Part shown: positions 62,593 through 64,000 of the stretch, piece after piece
Numbering within the stretch: position 1 is the stretch's first letter
Layout: every line of letters starts with the position of its first letter
NCBI RefSeq assembly: GCF_024642085.1
Contig: NZ_JAHEBV010000015.1
Coordinates: forward strand, 1-64,000
From: Novosphingobium sp.
GTDB taxonomy: Bacteria; Pseudomonadota; Alphaproteobacteria; Sphingomonadales; Sphingomonadaceae
Reading direction: 5' to 3'
Length of the DNA stretch: 64,000 nt
The notes under the pieces: generated by a model
What the model saw: only the letters and a program-made list of their open reading frames with translations
Told to the model about the DNA's origin: nothing
Database searches by the model: none
Position numbers and translations under genes: made by a program

Positions 62593-63855
62593 ATGCGCCG
62601 TGTTGTCGTAACCGGTCTTGGCCTTGTCACCCCCCTGGGCGCCGATGTTGAGACGACCTGGGCCAACCTGATTTCCGGCAAGAGCGGGGCAGGGCCGATC
62701 ACCCGCTTCGACGCTTCTAACCAAAAGGCGACGATCGCTTGCGAGGTAAAGGGCAAGGACCACGAGTACGGGTTTGACCCCGACAAGCGGATCGATCCCA
62801 AGATTCAACGCCAGGTCGATCCGTTCATCGTCTATGGGCTTGATGCGGCTGGTCAGGCACTTGAAGATGCCGGCCTTACCGAGCTTGACGAAGCAACGCG
62901 TGAACGTGCTGGCGTTTCGATCGGTGCTGGAATCGGCGGGTTGCCAGGGATTGAGCTCGAATCGATTAATCTGCACGAACGCGGGCCCGGCCGGGTCAGC
63001 CCGCATTTCGTCCACGGACGGATCATCAATCTGATCAGCGGCCAGGTCTCGATCCGGTACGGGCTGATGGGGCCGAACCATGCGGTTGTAACCGCCTGTT
63101 CCACGGGCGCGCATTCAATTGGCGATGCGGCGCGCATGATCCGCGATGACGATGCCGACATCATGCTTGCCGGCGGATCGGAATCGACGATCAATCCGCT
63201 TGGTATTGCCGGCTTCGCCCAGGCCCGCGCGCTCAATTGCAGCATGAACGACCGGCCCGAACAAGCTAGCCGGCCCTATGACAAGGACCGTGACGGATTT
63301 GTCCTGGGCGAAGGCGCGGGCGTTGTGGTGCTGGAAGAATACGAACACGCCAAGGCGCGCGGGGCAAAAATTTATGCTGAAGTCGTTGGCTATGGCCTGT
63401 CGGGCGATGCCTATCACGTAACTGCCCCGCATCCCGAAGGCCGGGGCGCGGAACTGTCGATGCGTATGGCGATGCGCAAGGCCGGGATGGAGCCGGGCGA
63501 TATTGATTACGTCAACGCCCACGGGACTTCGACAATGGCCGATACGATTGAGCTGGGCGCGGTCAAGCGTGTGCTGGGCAATGATCTGTCTGGCGCGTCG
63601 ATGAGCAGCACCAAATCCGCCATCGGCCACTTGCTGGGCGGGGCCGGAGCGGTTGAAACGATCTTCTGTATCCTGGCGATCCGCGACCAGATCGTGCCGC
63701 CAACGCTCAACCTCGATAACCCGGATGAAGGCACCGAAGGCGTCGATCTGGTGCCGCACACCGCCAAAAAGCGCAAGGTCCGTGCCGCGCTGAACAATTC
63801 GTTCGGCTTTGGCGGAACCAATGCATCTCTGATTGTCAAAGCGGTCGAAGACTGA
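62593..63855 (+). CDS. fabF: 3-oxoacyl-ACP synthase II
   Basis: A 420-residue KAS II that elongates acyl-ACP. RVVVTGLGLVTPLG starts it; Cys169 is in VTACSTGAHS; the two active-site histidines are in VNAHGTST and SAIGHLLGGAG. ATG 62593 has GGAG 6 bases upstream; ATG 62587 would overlap that site. The stop overlaps the mltG start (TGATG). Confidence 0.98.
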   Translation: MRRVVVTGLGLVTPLGADVETTWANLISGKSGAGPITRFDASNQKATIACEVKGKDHEYGFDPDKRIDPKIQRQVDPFIVYGLDAAGQALEDAGLTELDEATRERAGVSIGAGIGGLPGIELESINLHERGPGRVSPHFVHGRIINLISGQVSIRYGLMGPNHAVVTACSTGAHSIGDAARMIRDDDADIMLAGGSESTINPLGIAGFAQARALNCSMNDRPEQASRPYDKDRDGFVLGEGAGVVVLEEYEHAKARGAKIYAEVVGYGLSGDAYHVTAPHPEGRGAELSMRMAMRKAGMEPGDIDYVNAHGTSTMADTIELGAVKRVLGNDLSGASMSSTKSAIGHLLGGAGAVETIFCILAIRDQIVPPTLNLDNPDEGTEGVDLVPHTAKKRKVRAALNNSFGFGGTNASLIVKAVED

Positions 63856-64000
63856 TGCTGGGTTCGCGGCGGGGCTGCCTGCCGATCATCCTGGCTGGCG
63901 TGCTGCTGCTTGGCGCAGTGGGATGGTTTTTCGGCGGATGGTATTCGGCCGGGCCGCTGGTCAAGGACACGGCATTCGTCGTGCCCGAAGGGTCCAGCCT
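63855..64000 (+). CDS. mltG: Endolytic murein transglycosylase MltG, N-terminal fragment
   Basis: The first 48 codons lie in the window. A basic N-terminus leads to a membrane span (about residues 10-28), then SAGPLVKDTAFVVPEGSSL, the start of the YceG/MltG periplasmic domain. The ATG overlaps the fabF stop, and acpP-fabF-mltG is a widespread order. MltG cuts nascent glycan strands and sets their length. The catalytic Glu is beyond the window. Confidence 0.88.
   Translation, partial: MLGSRRGCLPIILAGVLLLGAVGWFFGGWYSAGPLVKDTAFVVPEGSS

Noticed and set aside
1..64000. CRISPR arrays, insertion sequences, integrases, prophage genes or toxin-antitoxin pairs
   Set aside because: None seen: no regularly spaced direct repeats, no transposase or integrase motifs, and gene content is core metabolism throughout.

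Overview
This window is a compact, GC-rich stretch of a bacterial chromosome that reads as core genome of an alphaproteobacterium of the order Sphingomonadales (Sphingomonas/Novosphingobium/Erythrobacter type). The basis is established knowledge of gene content and order: a DivL-type kinase with Tyr in place of the phosphoacceptor His; a tsaE-amgK-murU-addB-addA-trxA string; the alphaproteobacterial AddAB nuclease instead of RecBCD; an OxyR with both redox cysteines beside RNase D; and short intergenic pieces related to a repeat I associate with sphingomonads. I see no phage, transposon, integrase, CRISPR array or rRNA operon.

Layout. 1-3201: tail of a thioesterase, a DUF3147-like membrane protein, a peroxiredoxin, a small secreted protein and ahcY, whose leader carries a palindrome, a hairpin and an intrinsic terminator. 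3341-14667: divL, tsaE, amgK, murU, addB, addA and trxA, mostly with overlapping start and stop codons. 14664-19150: an IMPase-family protein, argJ, a tandem TonB-C-like secreted protein, a lipoprotein and a SpoU-type rRNA methyltransferase. 19312-23471: tRNA-Tyr, a KAS III-like enzyme, a PAP2-type lipid enzyme, psd-pssA and a small membrane protein facing a perfect alphaproteobacterial LexA-box pattern. 23839-36200: rpsB-tsf, a metallophosphoesterase, then the classic pyrH-frr-uppS-cdsA-dxr-rseP-bamA-ompH-fabZ envelope cluster and rpmE.

36268-45118: a PilZ protein, tRNA-His, a Leu/Phe/Val dehydrogenase, the ccmC-D-E-F-G-H-I cytochrome c maturation genes (ccmAB absent here) and a Kup potassium transporter. 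45115-52323, all minus strand: an aminotransferase, a PuuD-like membrane protein, a YciB/IspZ-type septation protein, ftsY, mtaB, dapF and a GGDEF-EAL protein. 52428-60239: a 2OG-Fe(II)-type oxygenase, an EVE-domain protein, a ThDP enzyme, a tiny ORF, an LplT-like transporter, pgsA, a SemiSWEET, oxyR and rnd. 60356-64000: aspS, acpP, fabF and the start of mltG.

Functionally the window is dominated by envelope and lipid building: phospholipid heads (psd, pssA, cdsA, pgsA, lplT-like), fatty acids (fabZ, acpP, fabF, KAS III), isoprenoid carrier and precursor (dxr, uppS), outer-membrane assembly (bamA, ompH, rseP), peptidoglycan precursor, recycling and processing (dapF, amgK-murU, mltG), plus translation factors and double-strand-break repair. 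The least explained signals are regulatory: the ahcY leader, a three-way-junction leader before rpsB, the LexA-like box beside a small membrane protein, and a hairpin-rich 290-bp non-coding stretch before tRNA-His. I found no convincing novel multi-gene system. All calls rest on reading the sequence; no database search was possible.
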